From the NCBI GenBank assembly GCA_005882955.1, contig VBBB01000074.1, forward strand, positions 574 through 16,870: 16,297 bases of DNA. The letters are read 5' to 3'. Under the pieces are notes generated by a model. The model was given only the letters and a program-made list of their open reading frames with translations. It did not search any database and was not told where the DNA came from. The position numbers and the translations under genes were made by a program. This stretch comes from Candidatus Bathyarchaeota archaeon. GTDB taxonomy: Archaea; Thermoproteota; Bathyarchaeia; 40CM-2-53-6. This document shows positions 7,412 through 14,598 of this stretch, piece by piece (position 1 is the first letter of the stretch; each line of letters opens with the position of its first letter).

Positions 7412-8655
7412 TTGCAACGCTCGAAGAGCCTCCTTATCATAGTCATCTCAATCTCCTGCGCGATGATAGCCGTACCCAGTCTAGCCCATGCTGATGCTGC
7501 TAACCCTACCTCGACACTGGCAATCGGGGACTGGTGGAAGTACAATGTTCAAACGCCGCTCGCGGGATTGGTCCTCACTGGCTCACAAACGCAAACGATA
7601 GAGTATCAGGCGAACACGACCGCGACGGAATGGACGGCACAGTCGTCCGCATCAGGCACCCTAGCGGGGCTCGGTGTCACAGGTTCATGGGTTCAGGGAG
7701 GATTTGGCCATTTAAGGAAGTCTGATCTCGCGGAGGTCTTGTGGGAGTTCGGACCGTGATCATTTACTTCTCCTTCGTCAGCGTTAACAACCCTCCGGTG
7801 ACAACATACCAGTTCCCGCTCTCGGTTGGGTCTAGCTGGTCTATGAGCGGAGGAACCGACACTATAACGTCGAGCTACTACTACTCCTACAACGCTACGG
7901 TTGTTCGCAACACGGTAACGAATAGCACAGACGAAGTATACAACGTGCTTTCCAGTCCTCTGACAACCGTCTCGGCGGGGACCTTCGATTCTTACCAGAT
8001 AAGAGGGCGAAACCCTGATGGGACCTACACGGACACCTATTACTCGCCCGAGACAGAGAACATTGTCAAGCAGGTCGGCTTCGCGGCGAATGGAACGCAG
8101 GAATCTTCCATGACGCTCTCCAACTACGGCGCGTGGCCTTACAAGTCCACGATCGGACTATCAGTCGGAGGAAGCACCTACAATGCTATCGTTGGAACAG
8201 ATGTATCCACGACGAACGTCCACCAAGACGGACGCTCAATCATCTTCACCGTATCAGGCACCGACACCGTCACAGGCAAAGCCAGCATATGGATCCCGCT
8301 CAAAGCAAACAACACAGCCATCAAAGTTTTGGTCGACACAAACTCGGTAAGTTATACTGGAAGTTCAAACCAGACCTTTTACCAAATAACCTTCACTTTC
8401 CCACTCTCGACCCACACTGTAACAGTTACCTACTCTAATCCATCCTTCCTAGATCAATACCTGATACCAATCGTGATTGGATTAGTTGCAACGGCAGCAG
8501 TAATCATCCTCGCTGCAATATTGCTGGTATGGAGAAGTAGAAAACAACCTCAGCCCGCTACCTTCCCGCAACCGCCACCATCAACCCCTCCGACTCCGGC
8601 CGAGACCCCTCCCTCATCGCAACCACCGCCCCCGCAAAGCAACAATCCATCCTAG
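7412..8655 (+). pseudogene. Secreted, C-terminally membrane-anchored surface protein interrupted by a frameshift
   Basis: Two overlapping frames look like one gene. The first (7412-7759) encodes a signal peptide of about 29 residues (SLLIIVISISCAMIAVPSLAH) and a GDWWKYNV segment typical of archaeal extracellular proteins, ending abruptly after LAEV. The second (open from 7726; possible start at 7741, stop at 8655) lacks a signal peptide. It continues with Thr/Ser-rich beta-type sequence carrying many N-x-S/T sequons, then a transmembrane helix (YLIPIVIGLVATAAVIILAA), a basic WRSRK stop-transfer and a Pro-rich cytoplasmic tail. Joined, they make a protein of about 410 residues with a normal type I topology. 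The frame change lies between 7726 and 7759 and needs a single-base indel. Either a real mutation or a sequencing error would produce this. Function unknown, cell-surface role inferred. Confidence 0.7.
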
Positions 8656-8815
8656 TATCGCTTAGAACTGGAAAAAGATCTCTTACCATGTGTCCCGAAA
8701 AGCAGCTGCCAGTGCCTACCCTCTGCTCGCAACGGGTTTAGTAACCGTAAATTGGTAAGAAAACGAGGCAGGATGCCGAAATTAATAATATGTGTCCGAC
8801 GAGAAATGGTAACTA

Positions 8816-9418
8816 TCACAAGGGTCCGGATTCTTTGAGGTAGGCGAGTACCTCGCTCGCGTTCTTGTTGGGCGGGAATACTGGATAGAAGATTTTCTCG
8901 ATTCTGCCCTTGCTAACGACGAGACTGAGCCGTCTGATACAGACTGGGGGAACCAATCCAACAGGAGATTGTACCTTGAAAGTTGGGAGGTGTAGAGCTT
9001 TTGTGAGCCGTAGATCTTCATCGCTAAGTAGTTCGTACTGAAGCCGATTACGTTGCCCGATCTCGACGAGATCCTCGTGACGTTGAGAACTAACTCCAAA
9101 TAATCTGATTCCCCGCTTTTGAAACTCTGAGGTTGCGTCCCGGTAATCACAGAGCTGGGGAGTGCAACCCCGCGCCCCAGGTATCAGACTCCAACCAGTC
9201 GGGTCCGGAACGCCGGGTCGACCAGCAGCAGGAAAGAAGAAGAGAACCGTCCGCTCTCGAAAGGCAATCTGAGAAAGGTCGACAGCACTATTGTTGGAGG
9301 ACTGCAGGGTAATAGCTGGCAGCCTCATACCCACTAGGTGTCGACAAGCCCTATCGTCCACCGGAACTGGCAATCCGGCCGGAAGGGGAGCGTAAGGATC
9401 ACTGAACTCGAGACCCAT
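8816..9418 (-). CDS. Peroxiredoxin, PrxQ/BCP-like (AhpC/TSA family)
   Basis: 200-residue thiol peroxidase expected to reduce hydrogen peroxide or organic hydroperoxides in the cytosol. After an extended N-terminus comes TVLFFFPAAGRPG, then PGARGCTPQLCDYRD, matching the PrxQ active site PGCTxExCxFRD. Cys85 would be the peroxidatic residue and Cys90, five residues later, the resolving one. IRLFGVSSQ and LLSDEDLRLTKALHLPTF follow as in the family. The insert between FFFP and the Cys loop (about 20 residues) and the 50-residue N-terminal extension, with a third Cys at 25, are unusual. The ATG at 9418 sits just downstream of a TATA box and a long dyad, so transcription is probably redox- or ligand-controlled. 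It is divergent from a small nuclease-like gene. Confidence 0.85.
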   Translation of the reverse strand: MGLEFSDPYAPLPAGLPVPVDDRACRHLVGMRLPAITLQSSNNSAVDLSQIAFRERTVLFFFPAAGRPGVPDPTGWSLIPGARGCTPQLCDYRDATSEFQKRGIRLFGVSSQRHEDLVEIGQRNRLQYELLSDEDLRLTKALHLPTFKVQSPVGLVPPVCIRRLSLVVSKGRIEKIFYPVFPPNKNASEVLAYLKESGPL

Positions 9419-9421
9419 GCT

Positions 9422-9447
9422 GCGACCGCACTGAACAGTTCGGTCGC
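9422..9447. promoter_or_regulatory. Long inverted repeat, candidate operator of the peroxiredoxin gene
   Basis: A 26-bp dyad has 12-bp arms, GCGACCGCACTG (left), with one mismatched position and an AA centre. It lies between the TATA box (9449-9459) and the ATG at 9418, overlapping the expected transcription start near 9428. This is the classical position for an archaeal repressor site. The bound regulator is not identifiable here. Confidence 0.6.
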
Positions 9448-9448
9448 G

Positions 9449-9459
9449 GGATATTTATG
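9449..9459 (-). promoter_or_regulatory. TATA box of the peroxiredoxin gene (possibly bidirectional)
   Basis: The minus strand reads CATAAATATCC, a strong archaeal box about 35 bp upstream of the ATG at 9418. The same A/T core, ATATTTAT, could also serve the plus-strand gene that starts near 9561. Confidence 0.55.
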
Positions 9460-9560
9460 CCGACAAAGGTTGGAGATGTCTGGAGTCAAACGCTTAACTG
9501 CCGACTATTTGCACCCTCACTTTCGTTCGCGTGTCTGAGCAATAGCCGAATGCTGGCTCA

Positions 9561-9914
9561 ATGCCAAGAATGTCGGGTCAGCGGAGCGACTGGCGCGACC
9601 GCCTACACGCTAACCCATCTCGAATGGAACAAGAACTCGCGTTCAAGCTGCAAGAAGACGGGATTTTCTACCAGACACAGGTCGAGATACCTGTAACAAC
9701 AGCAGACTTCTACTTCCCAACACAACCCAGACGACTAATCGTGTTCGTCGACGGCCGGGTCCACGTTGGAAAGACCCAGAGTATCAAAGACGAAGAACTA
9801 CGAACCCTACTAAGAAAGAAAGGATACCGAGTCCTAGAACTATTCTACGACAGCTACTCAGACAAGAAAAGAGACGAACTCTATCGTCAAATCCTGGCCA
9901 GTTTGGGCATTTAG
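9561..9914 (+). CDS. Small DUF559/Vsr-like endonuclease-fold protein
   Basis: 117 residues resembling the PD-(D/E)XK nuclease fold found in Vsr mismatch endonucleases and DUF559 proteins. An N-terminal helix contains SRMEQELAFKLQEDGI. The core strand region is ADFYFPTQPRRLIVFVDGRVH, with Asp49, Asp64 and His68, followed by KDEELRTLLRKKGYRVLELFYDSYS, which matches the D-xx-R...L-x-x-x-GYxVLxL ending of the family. A role in DNA cleavage or repair is inferred from the fold. The start is uncertain: ATG at 9561, ATG at 9570 or ATG at 9624, and no clear ribosome binding site helps. It stands alone between the peroxiredoxin gene and the PsbP-like gene. Confidence 0.7.
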   Translation: MPRMSGQRSDWRDRLHANPSRMEQELAFKLQEDGIFYQTQVEIPVTTADFYFPTQPRRLIVFVDGRVHVGKTQSIKDEELRTLLRKKGYRVLELFYDSYSDKKRDELYRQILASLGI

Positions 9915-9976
9915 AATCAACCCTGAGCAAACTCGCTGAAGGCATGATTTGTGAATTAGCCGAATTATCGAAGTCT

Positions 9977-10010
9977 TGAGTTGACCAAATACTCTTAAGA
10001 AGGCAACTCA
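9977..10010. promoter_or_regulatory. Promoter flanked by inverted repeat TGAGTTG/CAACTCA
   Basis: Seven-base arms (9977-9983 and 10004-10010) bracket a TATA-like region, with TCTTAAGA at 9993-10000, about 30 bp before the ATG at 10027. Such arms could bind a dimeric regulator of the PsbP-like gene. Confidence 0.35.
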
Positions 10011-10026
10011 TTGGAAGATTCTTAAT

Positions 10027-10701
10027 ATGCCTACGGCATCGGTGCTAACTATTCTCGCTAGCGTATTCGTGCTGGCAATCACGTTCCATGCCTCGGTCTC
10101 TGCCTCGGTAGAATCCAATCCGTATGTGGACTCGAAGAACCAGTTTTCCATAAACCCGCCCAGTGGATGGACCGTGGATTCGAGCGGTGCCTATGGAACC
10201 GCGGTCATACTATACGGTCCAACTGACTCCAATTTCAGAATAAACATGAACCTCATAATTGAGGCCACCTCTCTGAGCCTAACTGCCTATGTCTCCTCGG
10301 CCAAGTCCCAACTTTCAAGCAGTTTGACAAGCTATCAACTGGTCTCGGAAACCTCGACCACGATCGGAGGAGTCGCCGCCGACGAGCTGGTAAACACGTT
10401 CACGCAAGGATCCTATAGCGTAGAAGACAAGCAGGACATATTGGTTCAAAACCAGAAGGCATACGTTATCACTTCCACGGCGCTACAGACAAACTATGGC
10501 ACTTATCAGCCAGCATTCGATGAGAGCGTTCAAACATTCAAACTAACAGGAACAGCGTTCCCATGGACGACCGTCATAATCGGTGCCGTCATCGCTGGAG
10601 GCGTGGCTATTGGTCTGACAATCTTCTTCGTGAGAAGAAAGGGCCAAGTCAATGTCCCTCCTGCGATGCCACTGCCTCCACCGAGTGCCCCTCCAGCGTA
10701 A
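10027..10701 (+). CDS. PsbP-like extracellular protein with C-terminal membrane anchor and Pro-rich tail
   Basis: 224 residues. A signal peptide spans about residues 1-27 (VLTILASVFVLAITFHASVSAS). The ectodomain begins NPYVDSKNQFSINPPSGWTVD, the signature start of PsbP/DcrB-like domains, and continues with VILYGPTDSNFRINMNLIIE and FDESVQTFKLTG. A transmembrane helix (WTTVIIGAVIAGGVAIGLTI, about residues 185-206) is followed by VRRKG and a short Pro-rich cytoplasmic tail. Such archaeal proteins face the outside; their substrate is unknown. The ATG at 10027 is preceded by a TATA-like element and little room for a leader. The same anchor-plus-Pro-tail design appears in the frameshifted protein at 7412-8655. 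Confidence 0.8.
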   Translation: MPTASVLTILASVFVLAITFHASVSASVESNPYVDSKNQFSINPPSGWTVDSSGAYGTAVILYGPTDSNFRINMNLIIEATSLSLTAYVSSAKSQLSSSLTSYQLVSETSTTIGGVAADELVNTFTQGSYSVEDKQDILVQNQKAYVITSTALQTNYGTYQPAFDESVQTFKLTGTAFPWTTVIIGAVIAGGVAIGLTIFFVRRKGQVNVPPAMPLPPPSAPPA

Positions 10702-10729
10702 TCGTACTCGAGCAATCTCTCATAGCGCT

Positions 10730-10749
10730 TGGGCCTGGTAACAGGCCTA
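10730..10749 (+). terminator. Stem-loop with GUAA tetraloop in the 3' region of the PsbP-like gene
   Basis: GGCCTG (10732-10737) pairs with CAGGCC (10742-10747) around a GTAA loop of the GNRA class. One G-U and one A-T pair extend the stem to 8 bp. It lies 28 bp after the stop and may mark the transcript end or stabilise the 3' end. No T-run follows directly, so intrinsic termination is uncertain. Confidence 0.35.
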
Positions 10750-10865
10750 CCGTTACAGGTTCAGCAGTGCGAAAAAGGGGTCTGTCTTGGGGACGAAGCA
10801 AGATCGTAGCAGTATTCCTGGTACGTGTTTTCGGCCCGTTAGCGCTTTTTAGGTAAAGGCCTGAT

Positions 10866-10879
10866 CGTCTTGAAAGACG
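10866..10879. promoter_or_regulatory. Perfect palindrome next to TATA box, candidate operator
   Basis: CGTCTT-GA-AAGACG is immediately followed by GGTTATATGC, a good TATA box centred near 10883. The dyad covers the position of the TFB recognition element, where a bound repressor would block, or an activator could recruit, the initiation complex for the gene at 10938. Confidence 0.5.
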
Positions 10880-10880
10880 G

Positions 10881-10887
10881 TTATATG
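10881..10887 (+). promoter_or_regulatory. TATA box of the 4-TM membrane protein gene
   Basis: TTATATG predicts a transcript start near 10910, leaving a leader of about 28 nt that carries the AGGAG ribosome binding site at 10924-10928. Confidence 0.5.
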
Positions 10888-10937
10888 CACAGAATGGATC
10901 ATGAGCCCGTGTTGCAGCGTGAAAGGAGACAAATCTT

Positions 10938-11504
10938 GTGACTGAAACAGCCGGGCTAGATGTGGATTCTGACTGGAAGAGATTCATGCGGAAGCATTGG
11001 AGGACAGTTGCCACGTTTGTGGTGGCGGGCATTTTGGCGGTTGCGAGTGCGATCTATGTTTTCTTGTGGTTCGTGGGAAATGCTCAATCGACCGGCTTAG
11101 TGCCTAGGACCCTCGGTCTCTGGACGATGGGGAACTTGGTGAGCTTCATTCTGGACGCGATTTTCTGGGAGCTTCTCTTGGTCGGAATCCCCGTTGTTGT
11201 GGCTGTGGTGGGAGGCTGGCTGTTGTGGAAGAGACTATCTGACGAGGAAATGAAAGGATATCGGCTCTTTCGCAAGCGCTCACGAACGACAAGGGGCGGT
11301 GGCGGAGTATCGCTGTTTTTCTTCATCACATTCGCCATCAAGGTCTACCTTGATGGAAACTGGAATGTTCCCATCTCAACCTGGACCCTGGACTACGTCG
11401 TGGGTTCTATGGTTCTGATTCTAGAATGGACTCTGATCATCCTAGGAATTCCCGCGGCCATAGCAGTTGTTTGGTGGACTCGTCACGTGATGAAGAAGCC
11501 CTAG
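10938..11504 (+). CDS. Conserved archaeal 4-TM membrane protein
   Basis: 188 residues with four predicted membrane helices (about 22-46, 76-98, 123-139 and 155-181). Highly regular motifs lie near the membrane: AQSTGLVPRTLGLWTMG after the first helix, FWELLLVGIP, a Gly-rich loop RTTRGGGGVS, and KVYLDGNWNVPISTWTLDYV. I recognise this pattern as a recurring uncharacterised archaeal membrane protein, but I know of no assigned function. Unusually for this window it has a proper Shine-Dalgarno: AGGAG at 10924-10928, nine bases before the GTG at 10938. Its promoter carries a perfect palindrome, so expression is probably regulated. It converges closely on the ABC exporter operon (17 bp gap). Confidence 0.75.
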   Translation: MTETAGLDVDSDWKRFMRKHWRTVATFVVAGILAVASAIYVFLWFVGNAQSTGLVPRTLGLWTMGNLVSFILDAIFWELLLVGIPVVVAVVGGWLLWKRLSDEEMKGYRLFRKRSRTTRGGGGVSLFFFITFAIKVYLDGNWNVPISTWTLDYVVGSMVLILEWTLIILGIPAAIAVVWWTRHVMKKP

Positions 11505-11521
11505 TCTGCCTCTGATACCCC

Positions 11522-13059
11522 CTACAGGTCTTCTCTTCGCGTGATCGCGTCTCCTGCTCTGTTGAGTAGTAGGTTGATCGATAAGCCAGTGAAGACAATC
11601 GAGGCCAACACCAAGCCTGTAGCCAATATTGGAAGCGCGGCTGGTCCCGTTTCTGATGCGAGCGCCTCTGAAACCAACACCAGCAGAATGATCGGCGAGA
11701 CCATGATCAGGTTGATGATTGTCTGAAAGAGGAACCTCCGGATGTCAGCTAGCTCTTGTGCCTGAGACGACAAGATATCATCCGCGGAGCTCTGACCATA
11801 TCTTGACGCAAACCACATTCCACCAGCCATTGTGATTCCTGCGATTTCCAATGCTCCTGGAAGCGCCAGCACCACGCCCAGCACCAGCGACGGTGAGGAC
11901 AGCTGGCCTAAGACCAAAGGCACGCCAACCGCCGCATGCTGACTGGCGATGATTTCAGGATCCAGAGTCGCTCTTTCTCAATCCAGCGGGACGCTGTCCC
12001 GGACCCGAACGATCCGATGATGAAGAGAATGAAGAGAAACGAGGTCGGCGAGGACTGGAAAGATCCGGAGAGTGCGTAGATGACTAGGAACCCTGAGAGG
12101 AACATGGCGTTGATGAAGAGCGCCCGGGCTTCTCGGGTCCTGCTGATCAGAATCTTCTCTTTCAGCCGCACGATCGACCAGATCGACCTCCCACGCGGGT
12201 CCAGCCGAGAGGTTTGGTTCGGGTGGTCGAATTTTTCCCCGCCTGGCGTTGAGACTTCGAGAAGTTCGTAGAAATGTCCGCGTGCCATCCTTACACCGAG
12301 AACCAGAAACCCTCCAAGCCAAGCAAACAGCAACAGAAGATCCACGATATAGTCGAGCCCTCCCGGAGTCCCGCTGACAAGACCGACGCTGACAATTGCA
12401 GCAAGTCCATTCGGCAGGACCCTGGTAACTTCCGCAATCTCGACGGGGATTCCGGGAATCAGTAGTGTAATCGGAAGCAGACTCAGAACCAAGACAAGTA
12501 CGATGAACATGTTTCTCCAAAGTTTCTTCCGTTCCCCGATTCCGCGTCCTAGCGAGAGCGTGATGTCCGCTGCGAGCAGCAATCCGATTACGAGGAAGAC
12601 TAGGGTTACGAGCCCGGCCAGAATGGCGGTAGTCATTGGAGTGTGATAGTATGCTGAGAATCGCAGGTAGAGGACGATAATTGGAGGAAACCCGAAAAGC
12701 ACAGTCGTGAGGGAGTTGAGCAGGACCTTGGCTGCGAAGACCTCCCGCGGTGGCACTGGAGAGGTAAAGACGTAGTCGACATCGCTCGCACTAACAGGCA
12801 ACCCTCCTCCGTTGAAGCCACTCTGTATCAGTCCTACAAGGTAGAGTGCGAGGACGAGACTGCCAGCAACTTCCGAAAGTCCGGTAGTTAGGCCAACTCT
12901 GTTCGAGAACGAGAGGTATGTGGAGCTGCCGAAGAGGATGAAGATTACCGAGAACGCTTCCCCGATAATTAGTCCTAGAATTGTAGCCTTGGTGAATCGC
13001 CCCTTTACCCAGTACCGGACCAGAATTCCAACGGTTCCGAGTGGACTCGTAACGCTCAT
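11522..13059 (-). pseudogene. ABC exporter permease, broken by a frameshift
   Basis: The larger part (13059 to 11908) encodes 383 residues with many membrane helices (e.g. GSLVLALYLVGLIQ, LAGLVTLVFLVIGLLLAADI, MFIVLVLVLSLLPITLLIPG). It carries the typical VDYVFTSPVPPREVFAAK and WIEKERLWILKSSPVSMRR motifs of archaeal ABC-2 type permeases, then stops abruptly after LACLWS. The smaller part (11923 to 11522) resumes in another frame with VPLVLGQLSSPSLV and three or four more helices. Joined, they give a permease of about 510 residues. The change of frame lies within roughly 11908-11950 and needs a one-base indel. The ATG at 13059 overlaps the ATPase stop (ATGA), so permease and ATPase are coupled. 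Whether the exporter works depends on whether the frameshift is real. Confidence 0.8.
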
Positions 13060-13811
13060 CGTCGGGCCGGGTCCTCGCCCTTCTCCTCTGTCAACCGCAA
13101 GAAGACGTCTTCTAGTCTCGCATCGCTCGCAGTATTCGCCATATGCCGAAGACTCTCAATATCGCCCACCGCCACGATCTTCCCATGGTCGATGATCGCG
13201 ATCCTTCCGGCGTGCGTCTGAGCCACGTCGAGATCATGCGTTGACAGTATCGTAGTGACGCCTCTCGCCGTCTGTCCGCCAATCCAGTCCTTGACCGAGA
13301 CGCGAGTCTTTGGATCTAATGCTGTCAAAGGCTCATCCAACACCAGAACCTGGGGACTGTGCAGACTCGTAGCAATCAACGCCACTTTCTGCTTCATCCC
13401 CTTTGACAACGTTCCAACCAGACTGTTCCGTTTCTCCTCCAAGCCGAAGCTCTTTAGCGACTCGGAAATCTCCCGGTCGAGAAGATCATCCGAAACGCCT
13501 CGAATCTTCCCAACAAACTGTAGAAACTCTTGTGTGGTAAGCCCTGTGTAGAGGCTCGGGTTCTCTGGTAAGTATCCGATCATCTTCTTCGCCTTCTCCG
13601 GGTCCGCGACAATGTCGATCGCTCCGATTCGGATCGTCCCGCTCGTGGGTCTGAGAATTCCGACGAGAGTCTTCAGAAGAGTACTCTTGCCCGCTCCGTT
13701 CGGTCCGAGGAGTCCGAAGACTTCGCCTGAAGTTATCTTGAGGGAGACGTTGTCGAGAGCGACGAGGGTTCCGTAATGTTTCGTAAGGTTCTCGATGGAT
13801 ATCTCGACCAT
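13056..13811 (-). CDS. ABC transporter ATP-binding protein (ABC-2 exporter type)
   Basis: Cytoplasmic ATPase subunit that would power the adjacent permease. Numbering from ATG at 13811: Walker A GPNGAGKST (36-44), a Glu-type Q-loop in GYLPENPSLYTG, signature LSKGM (135-139), Walker B VLVLDE (155-160), D-loop and H-loop STHD (190-193). The LSKGMKQK signature is typical of ABC-2/drug-exporter ATPases. An ATG at 13850 would add 13 residues, but the TATA-like box at 13857-13864 places the transcript start near 13835, inside that extension, and GAAAGGG lies at fair distance before the 13811 ATG. The total of 251 residues is normal for the family. Substrate unknown. Confidence 0.93.
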   Translation of the reverse strand: MVEISIENLTKHYGTLVALDNVSLKITSGEVFGLLGPNGAGKSTLLKTLVGILRPTSGTIRIGAIDIVADPEKAKKMIGYLPENPSLYTGLTTQEFLQFVGKIRGVSDDLLDREISESLKSFGLEEKRNSLVGTLSKGMKQKVALIATSLHSPQVLVLDEPLTALDPKTRVSVKDWIGGQTARGVTTILSTHDLDVAQTHAGRIAIIDHGKIVAVGDIESLRHMANTASDARLEDVFLRLTEEKGEDPARR

Positions 13812-13856
13812 GCTCGTCGACCCTTTCTGGAGGACCGATGAGCAAGACATGTAGCG

Positions 13857-13864
13857 ATACTTAA
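13857..13864 (-). promoter_or_regulatory. TATA box of the ABC exporter operon
   Basis: The minus strand reads TTAAGTAT. The predicted transcript start, near 13835, lies between the two candidate ATGs of the ATPase and favours the ATG at 13811. Confidence 0.45.
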
Positions 13865-13944
13865 CGACCAGCTCGACGCATCACGAAACCCATCCTCGTC
13901 CAAGCAGCTAGTATCGTCATTGTTGACACTGACTTTCCAATAAG

Positions 13945-13968
13945 ACAGAGAAAGAAAAAGAGGAGAGT
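13945..13968 (-). terminator. Pyrimidine/T-rich termination region of the zinc-finger gene
   Basis: The minus strand is a C/T tract containing TTTTT and TTT runs, 25-45 bp past the stop at 13992. Archaeal RNA polymerase commonly terminates at such T-rich tracts without a hairpin. Confidence 0.4.
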
Positions 13969-13991
13969 GTAATTCTTGATCAGGCGATAGT

Positions 13992-14378
13992 CTAGTGGTG
14001 AATCAGTCCGTGACCAGTGCTCTGGCCGCTGAAGCTCTCGTGGCCCCGGTGAAGCGCATCGTAGTGGACCCCGCACAAGGTCTTGCCGCAGCTGTTGCAG
14101 AACTCCGTCGCCCGCTCGGTGCAGCGGTTGCTCGTCGCCATTGTCTCGTCGAACGAGCCGAACCCACCAGTCTCCATCTCTTCGCAAGTCTTGGTCTTCA
14201 GGCTCTCATGAGCACCATGCTCATGGGTTGGACTCCCGAAAGTGGTCGGCTGATGCGCTGGGGTTGGATGAGTGCTCGTAGTAGTGTGCGGATTCGGATG
14301 GGGCGTACCAGTGTGATGCTCTGGATTGGTATGCGCGTTGTTCTTGGGTTTCGTCTTGGGTTTCGTCTTGGATTTCAT
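13992..14378 (-). CDS. Small zinc-finger (B-box-like) protein with basic His/Pro-rich tail, paralog A
   Basis: 128 residues in two parts. The first 65 or so are low-complexity and rich in Lys, Pro, His and Thr (MKSKTKPKTKPKNN, HEHGAH), suggesting a disordered tail that could bind nucleic acid or metal. The C-terminal part has KTC, a GGFGS element, then C-x7-C-x2-C-x4-C-x2-H-x4-H-x2-H (RCTE...EFCNSCGKTLCGVHY...HRGH), enough ligands for two zinc ions as in B-box-type cross-brace fingers. The same pattern and the same MKSK start occur in the gene at 15653, so the two are paralogs. No Shine-Dalgarno is evident before the ATG at 14378; a possible TATA-like stretch is near 14418-14428. The family name is unknown to me. 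Confidence 0.8.
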   Translation of the reverse strand: MKSKTKPKTKPKNNAHTNPEHHTGTPHPNPHTTTSTHPTPAHQPTTFGSPTHEHGAHESLKTKTCEEMETGGFGSFDETMATSNRCTERATEFCNSCGKTLCGVHYDALHRGHESFSGQSTGHGLIHH

Positions 14379-14500
14379 GTCGACTCATCAACGAAAAATT
14401 CACGGCCGGTCATAGTCTATTTCTAACCCATACTCTTCGAACTCAGTAACAACCGACTCCCTAGATGCTGATCGTGAACAGCTTCCCGATTCTCACAAGT

Positions 14501-14507
14501 CTTAAAT
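14501..14507 (+). promoter_or_regulatory. TATA box of the ECF transporter-like gene
   Basis: CTTAAAT predicts a transcript start near 14530, just before the first stem of the structured leader (14533), so the leader would consist almost wholly of that structure. Confidence 0.5.
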
Positions 14508-14530
14508 CGAAATGCTTCGCGGGCCGAGTT

Positions 14531-14598
14531 TCAGGCGCGTGAGTGGGGCCTCCCACCCGTTGCGCCTTGCAAGAAAAACCCCGGAGTAGGGAGGCAGA
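14531..14598 (+). ncRNA. Structured 5' leader with sequestrable ribosome binding site (riboswitch-like candidate)
   Basis: Outer stem AGGCGC (14533-14538) with GCGCCT (14562-14567). Inner hairpin GTGGG (14543-14547) with CCCAC (14552-14556), loop GCCT. An A-rich linker AAGAAAAACCCC follows. The stretch GCCTCCC (14548-14554), made of that loop and the inner-stem 3' arm, is perfectly complementary to GGGAGGC (14589-14595), which contains the ribosome binding site just before the TTG at 14599. The inner hairpin and the site-masking pairing are mutually exclusive, a plausible on/off switch. It does not match a riboswitch class that I can identify. The position directly before a vitamin-type transporter gene supports ligand control. 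Confidence 0.5.

Noticed and set aside
13861..14187. Minus-strand frame overlapping the end of the zinc-finger gene
   Set aside because: It is out of frame with the conserved Cys/His finger shared by the paralog and has no coherent motif.
13995..14426. Plus-strand open frame of 143 codons antisense to paralog A
   Set aside because: The minus-strand frame has a clear paralog at 15653 with identical ligand spacing; the antisense frame is a shadow.
14531..14598. Fluoride, cobalamin or preQ1-I riboswitch identity for the structured leader
   Set aside because: The conserved core sequences of those classes are not visible; only the A-rich tail loosely recalls preQ1-I, so no class was assigned.
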